Assembly (NCBI RefSeq): GCF_024206475.1
Contig: NZ_JAMBPR010000027.1
Coordinates: 1-64,000 of the forward strand
Origin: Paraburkholderia sp. CNPSo 3274
GTDB lineage: Bacteria; Pseudomonadota; Gammaproteobacteria; Burkholderiales; Burkholderiaceae
Reading direction: 5' to 3'
Length of the DNA stretch: 64,000 bases
Below are positions 15,638 through 24,564 of the stretch, piece by piece. The translations under genes and the position numbers were made by a program. Within the stretch, counting starts at the first letter, position 1. Each line of letters starts with the position of its first letter. Under the pieces are notes generated by a model. The model worked only from the letters and a program-made list of their open reading frames with translations, had not been told where the DNA came from and did not search any database.

Positions 15638-16744
15638 ATGTCAGAGCTTACGCAACGGTCAGAGCTTACGCAACGTACGGTCGATATCGTGCTGCAACGT
15701 ACGGTCGATGTCGTGCTGATCGTGGTGGGCGCCATATGCGCCGTACACCTGAATCTAAATTCCGGACAGGTGGCCGCGGTGCATCACCCCGATCCCACGC
15801 TGGTGGCGTTTTGCGCGGCGCTCGCCCTCTCGGTCTTTCCCGCCTGCGGGACCTATGGCACACGTGGCAGCCGGTCGCCTTTCAGCGTCGCGGGCCGCAC
15901 GGCGTTCGCATGGCTCGCGGTGCAGCTTTGCGGACTCGTGCTGCTCTATGCGATTCATCATGATCATCTGCTGGCGCTGCCTTGGTTCATGTACTGGACA
16001 TTGACGACGGGTATTTCCCTGCTGCTGTCGCACACACTGTTCTTTTCGGAATTGAGCGTGTTACGTGTTACGCGCGCATGGTGGCGCCGGGAGCCTCTTG
16101 AGGTCGGTGTACGCGACACGGTTCGCAGTGCCGTCATCGGGCATGCCTCGAAACGCCTCTTTGACATCGTGGCGGCGGTTAGTGCGATCGTCTTGCTCTC
16201 GCCACTGCTCGTCGTGCTCGCGCTGCTGGTCAAGCGCGATGGCGGTCCGGCGTTATACGGCCATACGCGCGTGGGCCGCCATGGCAAGAAGTTCCGCTGT
16301 CTCAAGTTCCGGTCGATGGTGGTGAACTCGGAGCAGGTGCTCAAGGATCTGCTCGAGCGTGATCCCCAAGCCCGCGCCGAATGGGAGCGCGAATTCAAGC
16401 TGAAGAACGACGTGCGCGTAACGCGGATCGGCCACTTTCTGCGCCGCTCGAGCCTCGATGAGCTGCCGCAGGTCTGGAACGTCCTGCGCGGCCAGATGAG
16501 TTTTGTCGGCCCGCGCCCGATCATCGACCAGGAACTGGAGCGCTATGGCGAGGCGAGAAAGTACTACCTGATGGCCACGCCGGGTATCACGGGCCTGTGG
16601 CAGGTGAGTGGGCGCAACGATATCGACTACGCAACGCGCGTCTTGCTCGACGTTTCCTATGTCGAGAACTGGACCTTCCGAAAGGACATCGGGATTCTGT
16701 TCAAGACGTTTTCCGTGGTGATCCGTGGTAACGGCGCGTATTGA
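15638..16744 (+). CDS. Undecaprenyl-phosphate sugar-1-phosphate transferase (WbaP/WcaJ/BceB-like), short form
   Basis: A 368-residue initiating transferase that would load hexose-1-phosphate onto undecaprenyl phosphate. Four N-terminal helices (about residues 22-40, 53-71, 88-107, 113-142) are followed by a fifth hydrophobic segment (174-198) and the bacterial sugar-transferase domain. That domain shows KFRCLKFRSMV, SSLDELPQVWNVLRGQMS with Asp274-Glu275, and TPGITGLWQVSGR. Only about 30 residues separate helix 4 from helix 5, where full-length relatives carry a soluble domain of over 100 residues, so the protein is shorter than the usual 460 or so. The N-terminus contains short in-frame duplications. 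It heads the rightward polysaccharide operon. Confidence 0.88.
   Translation: MSELTQRSELTQRTVDIVLQRTVDVVLIVVGAICAVHLNLNSGQVAAVHHPDPTLVAFCAALALSVFPACGTYGTRGSRSPFSVAGRTAFAWLAVQLCGLVLLYAIHHDHLLALPWFMYWTLTTGISLLLSHTLFFSELSVLRVTRAWWRREPLEVGVRDTVRSAVIGHASKRLFDIVAAVSAIVLLSPLLVVLALLVKRDGGPALYGHTRVGRHGKKFRCLKFRSMVVNSEQVLKDLLERDPQARAEWEREFKLKNDVRVTRIGHFLRRSSLDELPQVWNVLRGQMSFVGPRPIIDQELERYGEARKYYLMATPGITGLWQVSGRNDIDYATRVLLDVSYVENWTFRKDIGILFKTFSVVIRGNGAY
15641..15718 (+). repeat. In-frame tandem duplications at the 5' end of the sugar-transferase gene
   Basis: Two adjacent tandem repeats follow the start codon. An 18-bp unit occurs at 15641-15658 and 15659-15676, encoding SELTQR twice with one base difference. 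A 24-bp unit occurs at 15671-15694 and 15695-15718, encoding QRTVDIVL and QRTVDVVL, also with one base difference. Both units are multiples of three, so gain or loss would change length without a frameshift. Confidence 0.9.
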
Positions 16745-16884
16745 GCTGCAAACAAGCTGAAACGAGCCGAAAACGGAACTGAAAGCGGGCTGCAAAAATG
16801 TTGGTGCGAGACGCGGTTGACATATCAGGTATCCGGGCCACACGGCATGACCCGGAACGCGTGTAACGGATTGGGGGTGTTGCG

Positions 16885-18126
16885 ATGGGACTGAACGCGA
16901 TGGACTGGATCGGGACTGCGCACGCGCGTGTCGTGCGGGAATTCGGACTGGCGGGCGCGCTGCGCCGCGGGGCCGCGTGTGCCGTTTGCCTGGCGCTCAC
17001 GGCGCTGAGCGGCTGCGCCCTGGCGCCGGGCATGACGTACAGTTCCGGAGCGGGGGGTGCCGGGGCGAACCCGGGCGCCGGTGCGGCATCTGGCACGGCG
17101 GTGCCCGATAGTGTGGTGGCCAAGGGAATCGCGGGTGCGCCATCCGGCACGCTCGTCGAGATCACGAGGGACCTGGTGGACAAGGAAGCTGCGGCACGAC
17201 CCAAGGGCATTCCCACGGACGTGGAGAAGATGTTTGCCAAGGCCACTCCGTATGAAATCGGTCCTGGCGATATTCTCACCATCGTGGTCTGGGATCACCC
17301 CGAACTCAACTTGCCCGCGGGCGGCGGCGGTGGCGACGGTCCTTCGGGCGCCAGTTCGGTTGCGTCCGGCTATACCGTCGATACCAACGGTTTTATTCAG
17401 TATGCCTATATTGGTCCGCTGAAAGTCGCCGGTCTTTCGGAGATGGGCGTGCGCGACATCCTCGCGGAGAAGCTCGCGAAATACGTGCGTCAGCCGCAGA
17501 TCACCGTGCGCATCGAGACATATCGCAGCAAGCGCGTGTACCTCGACGGCGAGGTCAAGACGCCTGGCGTGCAGGTGCTCAACGACCGACCGATGACGTT
17601 GCCCGAGGCGATCAACCGGGCCGGTGGCTTCACGAGCAATGCCGACCGCTCGCATGTGTCTGTGACACGTGGAGACACCACAGTGGATATCGATATGCCG
17701 GCGATGATCCGCAAGGGGTTCAATCCCGACCGGATCATTCTGCACGATGGTGACCTTGTGCGGATCTTTGCACAGACGGACAGCAAGGTTTTCGTGGTCG
17801 GCGAGGTCGAGCGTCCCGGCGGCGTGATGTTCAATAACGGGCGTATGTCGCTCAACGAGGCACTTGGCAACGCGGGAGGGATCAACCAGTCGTCGGGCGA
17901 TGCCTCGCAGGTGTATGTCGTGCGTGGACGCGATACCAGCCAGCCGGTCGTGTTCCATCTCGACGCGAGCAGCGCTTCTGCAATGGCCACAGCCGACTCG
18001 TTCGAGCTCAAGCCCAATGATGTCGTGTTCGTCGATACGTCTGCTCTCGTGAAGTGGAGTCGTGTCATCAGCCTGATTTTGCCGACGACCCAAGCCGCGG
18101 CGGCCGGCCGTGCAATTGGATACTGA
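16885..18126 (+). CDS. Wza/BceE-like outer-membrane polysaccharide export lipoprotein
   Basis: A 413-residue OPX-family protein. The lipobox LSGC places the lipidated Cys at residue 44. The Poly_export domain contains YEIGPGDILTIVVWDHPEL (about residues 124-142), and SLBB repeats follow (RVYLDGEVKTPGVQVL, VFVVGEVERPGGVMF). The C-terminal region has the amphipathic helix expected to cross the outer membrane in Wza. An insertion rich in Gly/Ser (GGGGGDGPSGASS) sits inside the export domain. It overlaps the upstream frame of the kinase gene by a few codons and would form the outer-membrane pore with it. Confidence 0.93.
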   Translation: MGLNAMDWIGTAHARVVREFGLAGALRRGAACAVCLALTALSGCALAPGMTYSSGAGGAGANPGAGAASGTAVPDSVVAKGIAGAPSGTLVEITRDLVDKEAAARPKGIPTDVEKMFAKATPYEIGPGDILTIVVWDHPELNLPAGGGGGDGPSGASSVASGYTVDTNGFIQYAYIGPLKVAGLSEMGVRDILAEKLAKYVRQPQITVRIETYRSKRVYLDGEVKTPGVQVLNDRPMTLPEAINRAGGFTSNADRSHVSVTRGDTTVDIDMPAMIRKGFNPDRIILHDGDLVRIFAQTDSKVFVVGEVERPGGVMFNNGRMSLNEALGNAGGINQSSGDASQVYVVRGRDTSQPVVFHLDASSASAMATADSFELKPNDVVFVDTSALVKWSRVISLILPTTQAAAAGRAIGY

Positions 18127-18193
18127 TGCCCGCATGAACAATACAAACCACACGAACCGCGTCAGTCGACCTGTTCGCTTTCGGGGGAACAAG

Positions 18194-20437
18194 ATGAATA
18201 ACCGTGACTACCTGCTTGAGGGGCCTGTCGAGACGATCATGCCGATCGCCCCTGACGGCGGACATATGGGCAATCTGCTGGATACCCTTTACGCGGGCCG
18301 CAAGACGATCCTGATCGTTACGCTGATCGTTACGCTGATCGGCACCCTCTATGCGGTGCTGGCGTCCCCCGTCTATCAATCGGACATGCTCATTCAGGTG
18401 GAGGAGAGCCCGAACGCGGCAAAATCGGCGCTGGCCGATCTTTCCTCGCAGTTCGCGTTCAAGACTCAGGCATCGGCGGAAATGGAGGTATTGCGTTCGC
18501 GGATGGTCGTATCGTCCGCCGTGGATGCGACCAAGCTCTATATCAAGGCGACGCCACGCTATTTCCCTGTGGTGGGCCGCTGGGCTGCGCGACATTTGAG
18601 CCTCGACCGCTGGTCGGGATGGGGCGGTTACGCATGGGGCGACGAGGCGGTCGAGGTAACGCAATTCGACGTGCCGACGCGCCTGCAAGGCAGACCGTTC
18701 GTCTTGACCTACCGGGGCAACGGGGCCTACACGCTCGAGGGGGGCGGCATCACGCTCGAAGGGCATGTGGGACAAGCGCTGCAAGCGCCGACGGTGGGCG
18801 GCTCAATCGACCTCGTCGTGGGCCGGATCGATGGGCAACCGGGCACGGTCTTCAACTTGATGCGCCTGTCCGAACTGAGCGCGATCCAGGGGCTGCAGAC
18901 GGCGGTCGCCATTACGGAAAAGGGCAAGGAATCCGATGTCATTGGTGTTGCGCTGGATGGCGAAGACCCGGTACTCACCAGCAACATTCTTAACGCGATC
19001 GGCAACGAATACATCCGGCAGAACGCCCAGCGCACGCAGGAAGAAGCGGAAAAGCAGATTGCCTTCCTCGACCGGCAGTTGCCTCTGCTCAAGGCCCAGC
19101 TCGAAAAGGCCGAGAACGAGTACAACTCGTTCCGCTCGGAGCACGGCGCAGTCAATCTGGATGCCGAAGCTTCGGCGCTGTTGCAGAGTTCGGCGCTGGC
19201 GCAACAGCGTATCGCCGATCTGCAACAGCAACGCGCCCAGGCGATGGCCCGTTTCACCGACGACAACCCGGCTCTCGTCGCTATCAACGGGCAACTGTCC
19301 GAAGCGCAGAAGTCGCTGGAACACCTGGCGGGGCAGACCCGCGCGCTGCCGCCGGTGGAGCAAGAGCTCGTGCGCCTGCAGCGGGAAGTGACCGTCGATA
19401 CGAACATCTACACAAACCTTTTGAACAGCCGCGAGCAACTGCGTCTGATCAAGGCCGGGCGCGTGTCGAATGTGCGCATGATCGACGCCGCGGTGCCGCC
19501 TGAAGGACCGATTCGGCCGAAGCGCGCAATTATCGTGGTCGCCGCCGTCTTTACTGGATTGTTTGCCGGCGCTGCGCTCGTGCTGCTGCGCCAGAGGCTC
19601 AACCGCGGCGTCTCCGTCGTGGACGAGATCGAAGCGGGCACCGGGCTGGCAGTCTTCGCGGCCGTACCGCGCAGCCGCATTCAGCATTCGCTTGCGCGTC
19701 GTTTGCCGCACGGCGCGCCGGGCGCGAACACGGTGCTCGCGCACAAGGCCGTGTTCGACCCGGCGGTCGAGAGCCTGCGCAGCTTCCGCAGCGCGCTCGA
19801 ACATTCGCTGGAGGAAGCAGACAATCGTGTCGTGCTGCTGGCGGGGCCGACACCCATGGTCGGCAAGTCGTTCGTCTCGGTCAATCTGGCGGCTGTATTC
19901 GGTGCGTCGGGCAAGCGTGTGCTTCTTGTCGACGCGGATCTGCGGCGGGGCTCGCTGAACCAGCATATGGCGGTGCCGAGTATGCCAGGCGTCACTAACA
20001 TCTTCGAACACTGCCAAAGCTATGACCACGTGGTGAATCGCGATGTGATGCCGGGCGTCGACTTCGTCGCGACCGGAGGTTATGTGACCAATGCCAGCGA
20101 GCTGCTGCGAAAAGACGCTTTCAGGAACTTCGTGGCATGGGCCAATTCGACGTATGAGCTCGTGTTGATCGACGCGCCGCCGATTTTGCCGGTGGCCGAC
20201 GCCGGGATCATCGGAAAACTGGCGGGCACAGTGTTCGTGATCGCGCGCCAGGGCGCGACGAGCGTGGCCGATCTGCGCGAGTCCGTGCGTCGCTTTGAAC
20301 AGGTTGGCGTGCCAATTCGCGGCGTGATCTTCAACGACATGACATCGCGTCCGGGACGCTATGGCAACGAATATGCCGCGTACGGCTATTCGAGCTACGG
20401 CTTTGCCAAGGATACGGGGAGTGCAAGGGCGGAATAG
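18194..20437 (+). CDS. Wzc/BceF-like polysaccharide co-polymerase and tyrosine autokinase
   Basis: A 747-residue inner-membrane protein. The N-terminal Wzz domain with TM1 lies at about residues 35-60, a long periplasmic coiled coil with a GNVR-like LNSREQLRLIKAGRVSNVRM follows, and TM2 is near residue 450. The cytoplasmic BY-kinase has Walker A GPTPMVGKS (551-559), Walker A' VDADLRRG (from about 579) and Walker B LIDAPP (Asp660). The C-terminus carries a tyrosine cluster, YGNEYAAYGYSSYG, the autophosphorylation tail. It sets chain length and drives export through the OPX partner. The ATG at 18194 follows GGGGGA; an ATG at 18134 and a GTG at 18110 are alternatives. No cognate tyrosine phosphatase gene is in the window. 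Confidence 0.92.
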   Translation: MNNRDYLLEGPVETIMPIAPDGGHMGNLLDTLYAGRKTILIVTLIVTLIGTLYAVLASPVYQSDMLIQVEESPNAAKSALADLSSQFAFKTQASAEMEVLRSRMVVSSAVDATKLYIKATPRYFPVVGRWAARHLSLDRWSGWGGYAWGDEAVEVTQFDVPTRLQGRPFVLTYRGNGAYTLEGGGITLEGHVGQALQAPTVGGSIDLVVGRIDGQPGTVFNLMRLSELSAIQGLQTAVAITEKGKESDVIGVALDGEDPVLTSNILNAIGNEYIRQNAQRTQEEAEKQIAFLDRQLPLLKAQLEKAENEYNSFRSEHGAVNLDAEASALLQSSALAQQRIADLQQQRAQAMARFTDDNPALVAINGQLSEAQKSLEHLAGQTRALPPVEQELVRLQREVTVDTNIYTNLLNSREQLRLIKAGRVSNVRMIDAAVPPEGPIRPKRAIIVVAAVFTGLFAGAALVLLRQRLNRGVSVVDEIEAGTGLAVFAAVPRSRIQHSLARRLPHGAPGANTVLAHKAVFDPAVESLRSFRSALEHSLEEADNRVVLLAGPTPMVGKSFVSVNLAAVFGASGKRVLLVDADLRRGSLNQHMAVPSMPGVTNIFEHCQSYDHVVNRDVMPGVDFVATGGYVTNASELLRKDAFRNFVAWANSTYELVLIDAPPILPVADAGIIGKLAGTVFVIARQGATSVADLRESVRRFEQVGVPIRGVIFNDMTSRPGRYGNEYAAYGYSSYGFAKDTGSARAE
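18311..18340 (+). repeat. 12-bp tandem repeat in the first membrane helix of the Wzc-like gene
   Basis: CTGATCGTTACG occurs at 18311-18322 and 18323-18334, followed by a partial third copy (CTGATC, 18335-18340). It encodes LIVT-LIVT-LIG in TM1. The unit is a multiple of three, so copy change would shorten or lengthen the helix by four residues. Confidence 0.85.
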
Positions 20438-20767
20438 CGGGTTACTGCCGGCAGTCGTGTGCTCTTCGGTGGCCGCGCCGCGGTCCATTGAATTGCCAGT
20501 CAAGCGGCACCTCTTGGGCTGGAGCGGAGTCACCCTGCTTCAGCCTACTTCACCGGCGGTCTGGATGCTTTCAGTCATCCGTCATTTGACCGGATCCGCC
20601 AATCGCATTAGCGGCTACGTTCCATCGCAATTCGCAACCGACTCTCCAGGACCGGCTCTGGATGCGTGAGTTGGCGCGACATGAGCGACGGCGAACATTC
20701 GCCGGTGCGAAGACCGGCCACACTTCAAGACATATGAATTGCATGGCGTGGCCCGTCGAATCCGGCC
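20438..20767. other. Intergenic spacer with two mutually exclusive hairpins
   Basis: The 330 bp between the kinase and the first glycosyltransferase contain no convincing gene. Two 6-bp stems overlap: CGGCGA-acat-TCGCCG (20689-20704) and GCCGGT-gcgaag-ACCGGC (20701-20718). Forming one disrupts the other. The stretch GCGACGGCGAAC (20685-20696) also matches the core of the 26-bp shared element. Both points are weak but suggest internal regulation of the operon. Confidence 0.45.
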
Positions 20768-21895
20768 GTGAGCGATGCCTTCCACCCTGGGATGAAACAC
20801 GTGCTTGCCCCCAATCTGATGATCAACGGCCGCTTCCTTGGTCGCCGCGCGACGGGTGTCGATCGCTTTGCGTTCGAGACTATCCGGGCGCTCGATCAAT
20901 TGATCGAGTTGCGCGATCCACGCGTCGCCGGATTGCGGACCGAAATCATCGTGCCCGAAGCGCTGGCCGCCATGCCGAATCCGTTTCGGCACGTCGCGCT
21001 GCGAGCGACCGGAAAAGGCGGTGGCCTGCGTTGGGAACAACTGGCGCTCCCTCAAGCTGCACGCGGCCGGCTGCTGCTCAATCTCTGCAACTCGGGGCCG
21101 CTGTTGTATCGCCGGCAAATTACGGTGCTGCACGACGCGGCGCCCGCGCGCGTGCCGGACAGCTACAGCCGGTCCTTTGTTGCCTGGTATCGACTGATGG
21201 CGCCGCGTCTTGGCCGCATATCGCGGCGAGTGATTACCGTGTCCGAATTTTCGCGGCGTGAGCTGTGTGACGCTTACCGGATTCCTGCAGAAAAGATCGG
21301 CGTTGTGTCGGAGAGCGGCGAGCACATGTTGCGTGTGCAACAGGATGGGGACAAGGCAGCAAACGCGTTCGACGAGCGTCCGTTCGTGCTTGCGGTGGGC
21401 AGCCTCAACCGTCACAAGAATTTTCAGCTGGTGGCCGAGGCCGCACGACTCATCCGTGACGCGCAGTTCGATATCGTTGTCGTGGGTGGAGGCGATGCAC
21501 GAGTCTACGGAACGGGCCAGGACGCGTTGCCCGAGTTTGTGAAGCATCTCGGGTACGTGAGTGACGGCGAACTCGCGGCGCTCTATCGTCGCGCAGCGTG
21601 CTTCGTTTATCCGTCGCGTTACGAGGGCTTCGGGCTGCCGCCAGTCGAGGCGCTGGCGCTTGGCTGCCCCGTCATCGCTTCGCGGCTGCCGGCTGTCCAG
21701 GAGGCGTGCGGCGACGCCGTGCTCTACACCTCACAGGACGATCCTGCGGAGCTCGCGAGCTTGCTTGAACGAATCACGAGCGATGCCGCGTTGCGTGACA
21801 GTCTGCGCGAGCGAGGCCGCGCCCGGACTGCAGAACTAACCTGGCAAGCGACCGCCACCAGGTTGATCGAGGAGATCTCGCCGTGGCTAACGTAA
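20768..21895 (+). CDS. Glycosyltransferase family 4
   Basis: A 375-residue GT-B fold enzyme. The acceptor half opens NGRFLGRRATGVDRFAFE, and LLLNLCNSGPLLYRR and TVLHDAAP follow. The donor half has FVLAVGSLNRHKN and the retaining EX7E motif in YEGFGLPPVEALALGCPV (about residues 283-300). It probably adds a sugar from an NDP-donor to the lipid-linked repeat on the cytoplasmic face. The start is a GTG at 20768, with an ATG at 20792 as alternative. The last 13 bases overlap the next gene. It is clearly related to the GT4 gene at 28499. Confidence 0.9.
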   Translation: MSDAFHPGMKHVLAPNLMINGRFLGRRATGVDRFAFETIRALDQLIELRDPRVAGLRTEIIVPEALAAMPNPFRHVALRATGKGGGLRWEQLALPQAARGRLLLNLCNSGPLLYRRQITVLHDAAPARVPDSYSRSFVAWYRLMAPRLGRISRRVITVSEFSRRELCDAYRIPAEKIGVVSESGEHMLRVQQDGDKAANAFDERPFVLAVGSLNRHKNFQLVAEAARLIRDAQFDIVVVGGGDARVYGTGQDALPEFVKHLGYVSDGELAALYRRAACFVYPSRYEGFGLPPVEALALGCPVIASRLPAVQEACGDAVLYTSQDDPAELASLLERITSDAALRDSLRERGRARTAELTWQATATRLIEEISPWLT

Positions 21896-23100
21896 CGCTT
21901 GCATCCAATCTTGCCAACAATACACGCCGGTTCGGCCGTGTCGCGCTCGTGCATGAGTGGCTCGTCACCTACGCGGGATCCGAAAAGGTCGTCGCGCAGA
22001 TTCTTCAGCTGTTTCCACAGGCGGATCTATACAGCGTCGTCGACTTCTTCCCTGAGTCGCAGCGTGGGGTGCTGGGTGGCAAACATGCCACGACCTCGTT
22101 TATTCAACATTTGCCGCGGGCGCGCAAATCGTTTCGCAGCTACCTTCCGCTCATGCCGCTGGCCATCGAGCAGTTCGATCTCTCGTCGTACGATCTCGTG
22201 ATTTCTTCGAGCCATGCGGTGGCGAAGGGCATCTTGACGGGGCCGAACCAGGTGCACGTCAGTTATGTCCATTCGCCGATTCGCTACGCGTGGGATCTGC
22301 AGCATCAGTATCTGTGCGAGGCCGGGCTGCAGCGCGGCATGAAAAGCTGGATCGTGCGCGCATTGCTTCACTACATGCGTATCTGGGACCAGCGCACGGC
22401 GCATGGCGTGGACGCCTTCGTCGCCAATTCCGCATTTGTGGGGCGGCGCATTCGCAAGGCCTACGGCAGCGAAGCCGCCGTAGTCTATCCGCCAGTCGAT
22501 GTAGACCGGTTCGAATTGGGTAACCACCATGAAGACTTCTATTTGATCGCCTCACGCATGGTGCCGTACAAGCGAATACCGCTCATTGTCGAGGCATTTG
22601 CCGCGATGCCGTCGCGCCGTCTCGTGGTGATCGGCGACGGCGCCGACTTTGCTCGCGTCAAGGCGTGCGCGACGCCCAATGTGACGTTGCTCGGCTATCA
22701 GCCCGACGAGGTCCTGGTGGACTACATGCAGCGTGCGCGGGCGTTCGTCGTCGCCGCAGAAGAGGACTTTGGCATTTCGGTTGTCGAGGCGCAGGCCTGT
22801 GGCACGCCGGTCATCGCTTTGGGTCGTGGAGGGTCGCGGGAGATCGTGGTGGATTCGCCGGACCCCGAACGCGGCACGGGGCTCTTCTTCGGCGAGCAGA
22901 GCGTGGAATCGATCGTCGATGCGGTGGAGCGTTTCGAGCGGCAGCCACCGCTCAAAGCGGAAGTTTGCCGTCGTAATGCGATGCGCTTTACGGAAGAGCG
23001 ATTCAAGCAGGAGTTTTTAAGCGTCGTGGAGCGCGCAATGGATGCCGACAAGGGGTTTGCTGATGCGCCGCCAGTGGTGCGGCGCTGGCATTCAGCCTGA
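21883..23100 (+). CDS. Glycosyltransferase family 4 (mannosyltransferase-like)
   Basis: A 405-residue GT4. The N-terminal half has VALVHEWLVTYAGSEKV, typical of WcaI/WbaZ-like mannosyl- and glucosyltransferases, and QVHVSYVHSPIRYAWD. The donor half has YLIASRMVPYKRI and the EX7E motif in AAEEDFGISVVEAQACGTPV. Translation is coupled to the upstream GT4 through a 13-bp overlap. The role is one sugar addition in repeat-unit assembly; the donor cannot be assigned from sequence. Confidence 0.9.
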   Translation: MANVTLASNLANNTRRFGRVALVHEWLVTYAGSEKVVAQILQLFPQADLYSVVDFFPESQRGVLGGKHATTSFIQHLPRARKSFRSYLPLMPLAIEQFDLSSYDLVISSSHAVAKGILTGPNQVHVSYVHSPIRYAWDLQHQYLCEAGLQRGMKSWIVRALLHYMRIWDQRTAHGVDAFVANSAFVGRRIRKAYGSEAAVVYPPVDVDRFELGNHHEDFYLIASRMVPYKRIPLIVEAFAAMPSRRLVVIGDGADFARVKACATPNVTLLGYQPDEVLVDYMQRARAFVVAAEEDFGISVVEAQACGTPVIALGRGGSREIVVDSPDPERGTGLFFGEQSVESIVDAVERFERQPPLKAEVCRRNAMRFTEERFKQEFLSVVERAMDADKGFADAPPVVRRWHSA

Positions 23101-23139
23101 GTTGGCGCGATAACGAGATCGTTCACGCAGAAATGCTGG

Positions 23140-24564
23140 GTGAACGGATGGGGGTTTCGGCAAGTGGAACTGACGATATTCGGAGTCATCGTGTTCGTCG
23201 CCGGACTGGCGGCGCTCTACGTGTCGTATCGCGGCGCGATATACGGCATGGCGGCGTTTTCCTTGTTTGGATGTACGCTCGCGCTCGGATTGGGCGGCAT
23301 CGGCATCTTGCCGGCGCAAGTCTTTCTCGCGTTCTTCGCACTCAGGGCGTTCAATCTCGTCGGCGGGAAGGGGCTCGCTGGCGCGGTCGCGCAGGACAGG
23401 CCCGGCTTCTGGCTGCTCTGCAACTGCCTGTGGGCCGTCGCTGGCGCCATCTTGCTGCCGCGCGTGCTGAGCGGCGCGACACTGGTGTTCCCTGTCGACC
23501 GCAGCAGCCAGTTCATCGTATTGCAGCCGCTAGGGCCTGTCTCCGGCAACCTGTCCCAGACGATCTATTGTATCGCCGACGTCGCGGTGTATTGCTCGAT
23601 GTTTGCGTTCCTGAAATATCGTGGTGTGTACCGTACGCTCGCAAACGCCATCTTCCTGCTCGCGTCGCTTGACGCATTTGCTGGCCTGATCGATATCGTC
23701 GCGCACGCGGCAGGCCTCGACATTCTCTCGGCCATCAAGACGGCACAGTTTGCCGATTTGACCGGCCAGGAAATGGCCGGAATGGTTCGCATCAGCGGCA
23801 CCTTCAGTGAGACCTCCGGTTTCGCCGCTTTTACGCTGCCGCTCTTTGTCTTTTGCCTGAATCTCTGGCTCGTCGGCTATCGACCGAAGCTTGCCGGTCC
23901 GCTTGCGACTGTAACGGGATGCCTCCTGCTGTTGTCGACCTCGGGAACCGCGTATGTCGGGTTAGGGGCGTACCAGTTCGTCCTGCTCGTCAGCCGGCCC
24001 GGTGTGATCTCGCGTTTCGCTACTGTACGCAAGCAACGGCTTTCGGTTATCTCGGCATGCGCTGGGCTGTTGGGTGTGCTCTACGTGATCGTCTTTCTGC
24101 CGGGGGTGGTGAAAGTGCTCGGGGATTTCGTCGACGCTGCGATTCTGAGCAAGGCAGGTAGTGACTCCGGCGTTGAGCGGATGGGGTGGAACTCCCAAGG
24201 GATCACCAACTTCTTCGACACTTATGGAATAGGCGTTGGACTGGGAAGCATTCGTGCGTCGAGCTTTCTGGTGGTACTGGTGGCAAGTCTTGGTGTCGTG
24301 GGGGTGGTGTGTTACGGGATGTTCCTCGGCAAGACCTTGCTGGTGCCGGTGCCTGCCCATTACCCCTTCACGGAGCGGGCCATTTCCTATGCGGCGCGAC
24401 ACGCCATGATCGCGACGTTGATCGTGGCCTCAGCTTCACTTAGCGTCTTCGAACTGGGTACTTGTTTCTACATATTTGCGGCCGCAGCGGGCGCGCTCTC
24501 GCCGCGTGTGCTGCGACGTGCGCCCGCGCGTGGCGGATGGGTTGCCAGGGGGGCTCATGAATAA
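23140..24564 (+). CDS. Wzy-like polysaccharide polymerase (O-antigen ligase/polymerase superfamily)
   Basis: A 474-residue polytopic membrane protein with 10-12 helices and a large periplasmic loop at about residues 190-215 and another at about 335-365 (SGVERMGWNSQGITNFF), as in Wzy/WaaL proteins. Sequence conservation in this superfamily is low, so the call rests on topology, length and position before the flippase. The start is a GTG at 23140 or a GTG at 23164; the second has a GGGGG run about 10 nt upstream. The end overlaps the flippase gene by 8 bp. Confidence 0.75.
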   Translation: MNGWGFRQVELTIFGVIVFVAGLAALYVSYRGAIYGMAAFSLFGCTLALGLGGIGILPAQVFLAFFALRAFNLVGGKGLAGAVAQDRPGFWLLCNCLWAVAGAILLPRVLSGATLVFPVDRSSQFIVLQPLGPVSGNLSQTIYCIADVAVYCSMFAFLKYRGVYRTLANAIFLLASLDAFAGLIDIVAHAAGLDILSAIKTAQFADLTGQEMAGMVRISGTFSETSGFAAFTLPLFVFCLNLWLVGYRPKLAGPLATVTGCLLLLSTSGTAYVGLGAYQFVLLVSRPGVISRFATVRKQRLSVISACAGLLGVLYVIVFLPGVVKVLGDFVDAAILSKAGSDSGVERMGWNSQGITNFFDTYGIGVGLGSIRASSFLVVLVASLGVVGVVCYGMFLGKTLLVPVPAHYPFTERAISYAARHAMIATLIVASASLSVFELGTCFYIFAAAAGALSPRVLRRAPARGGWVARGAHE

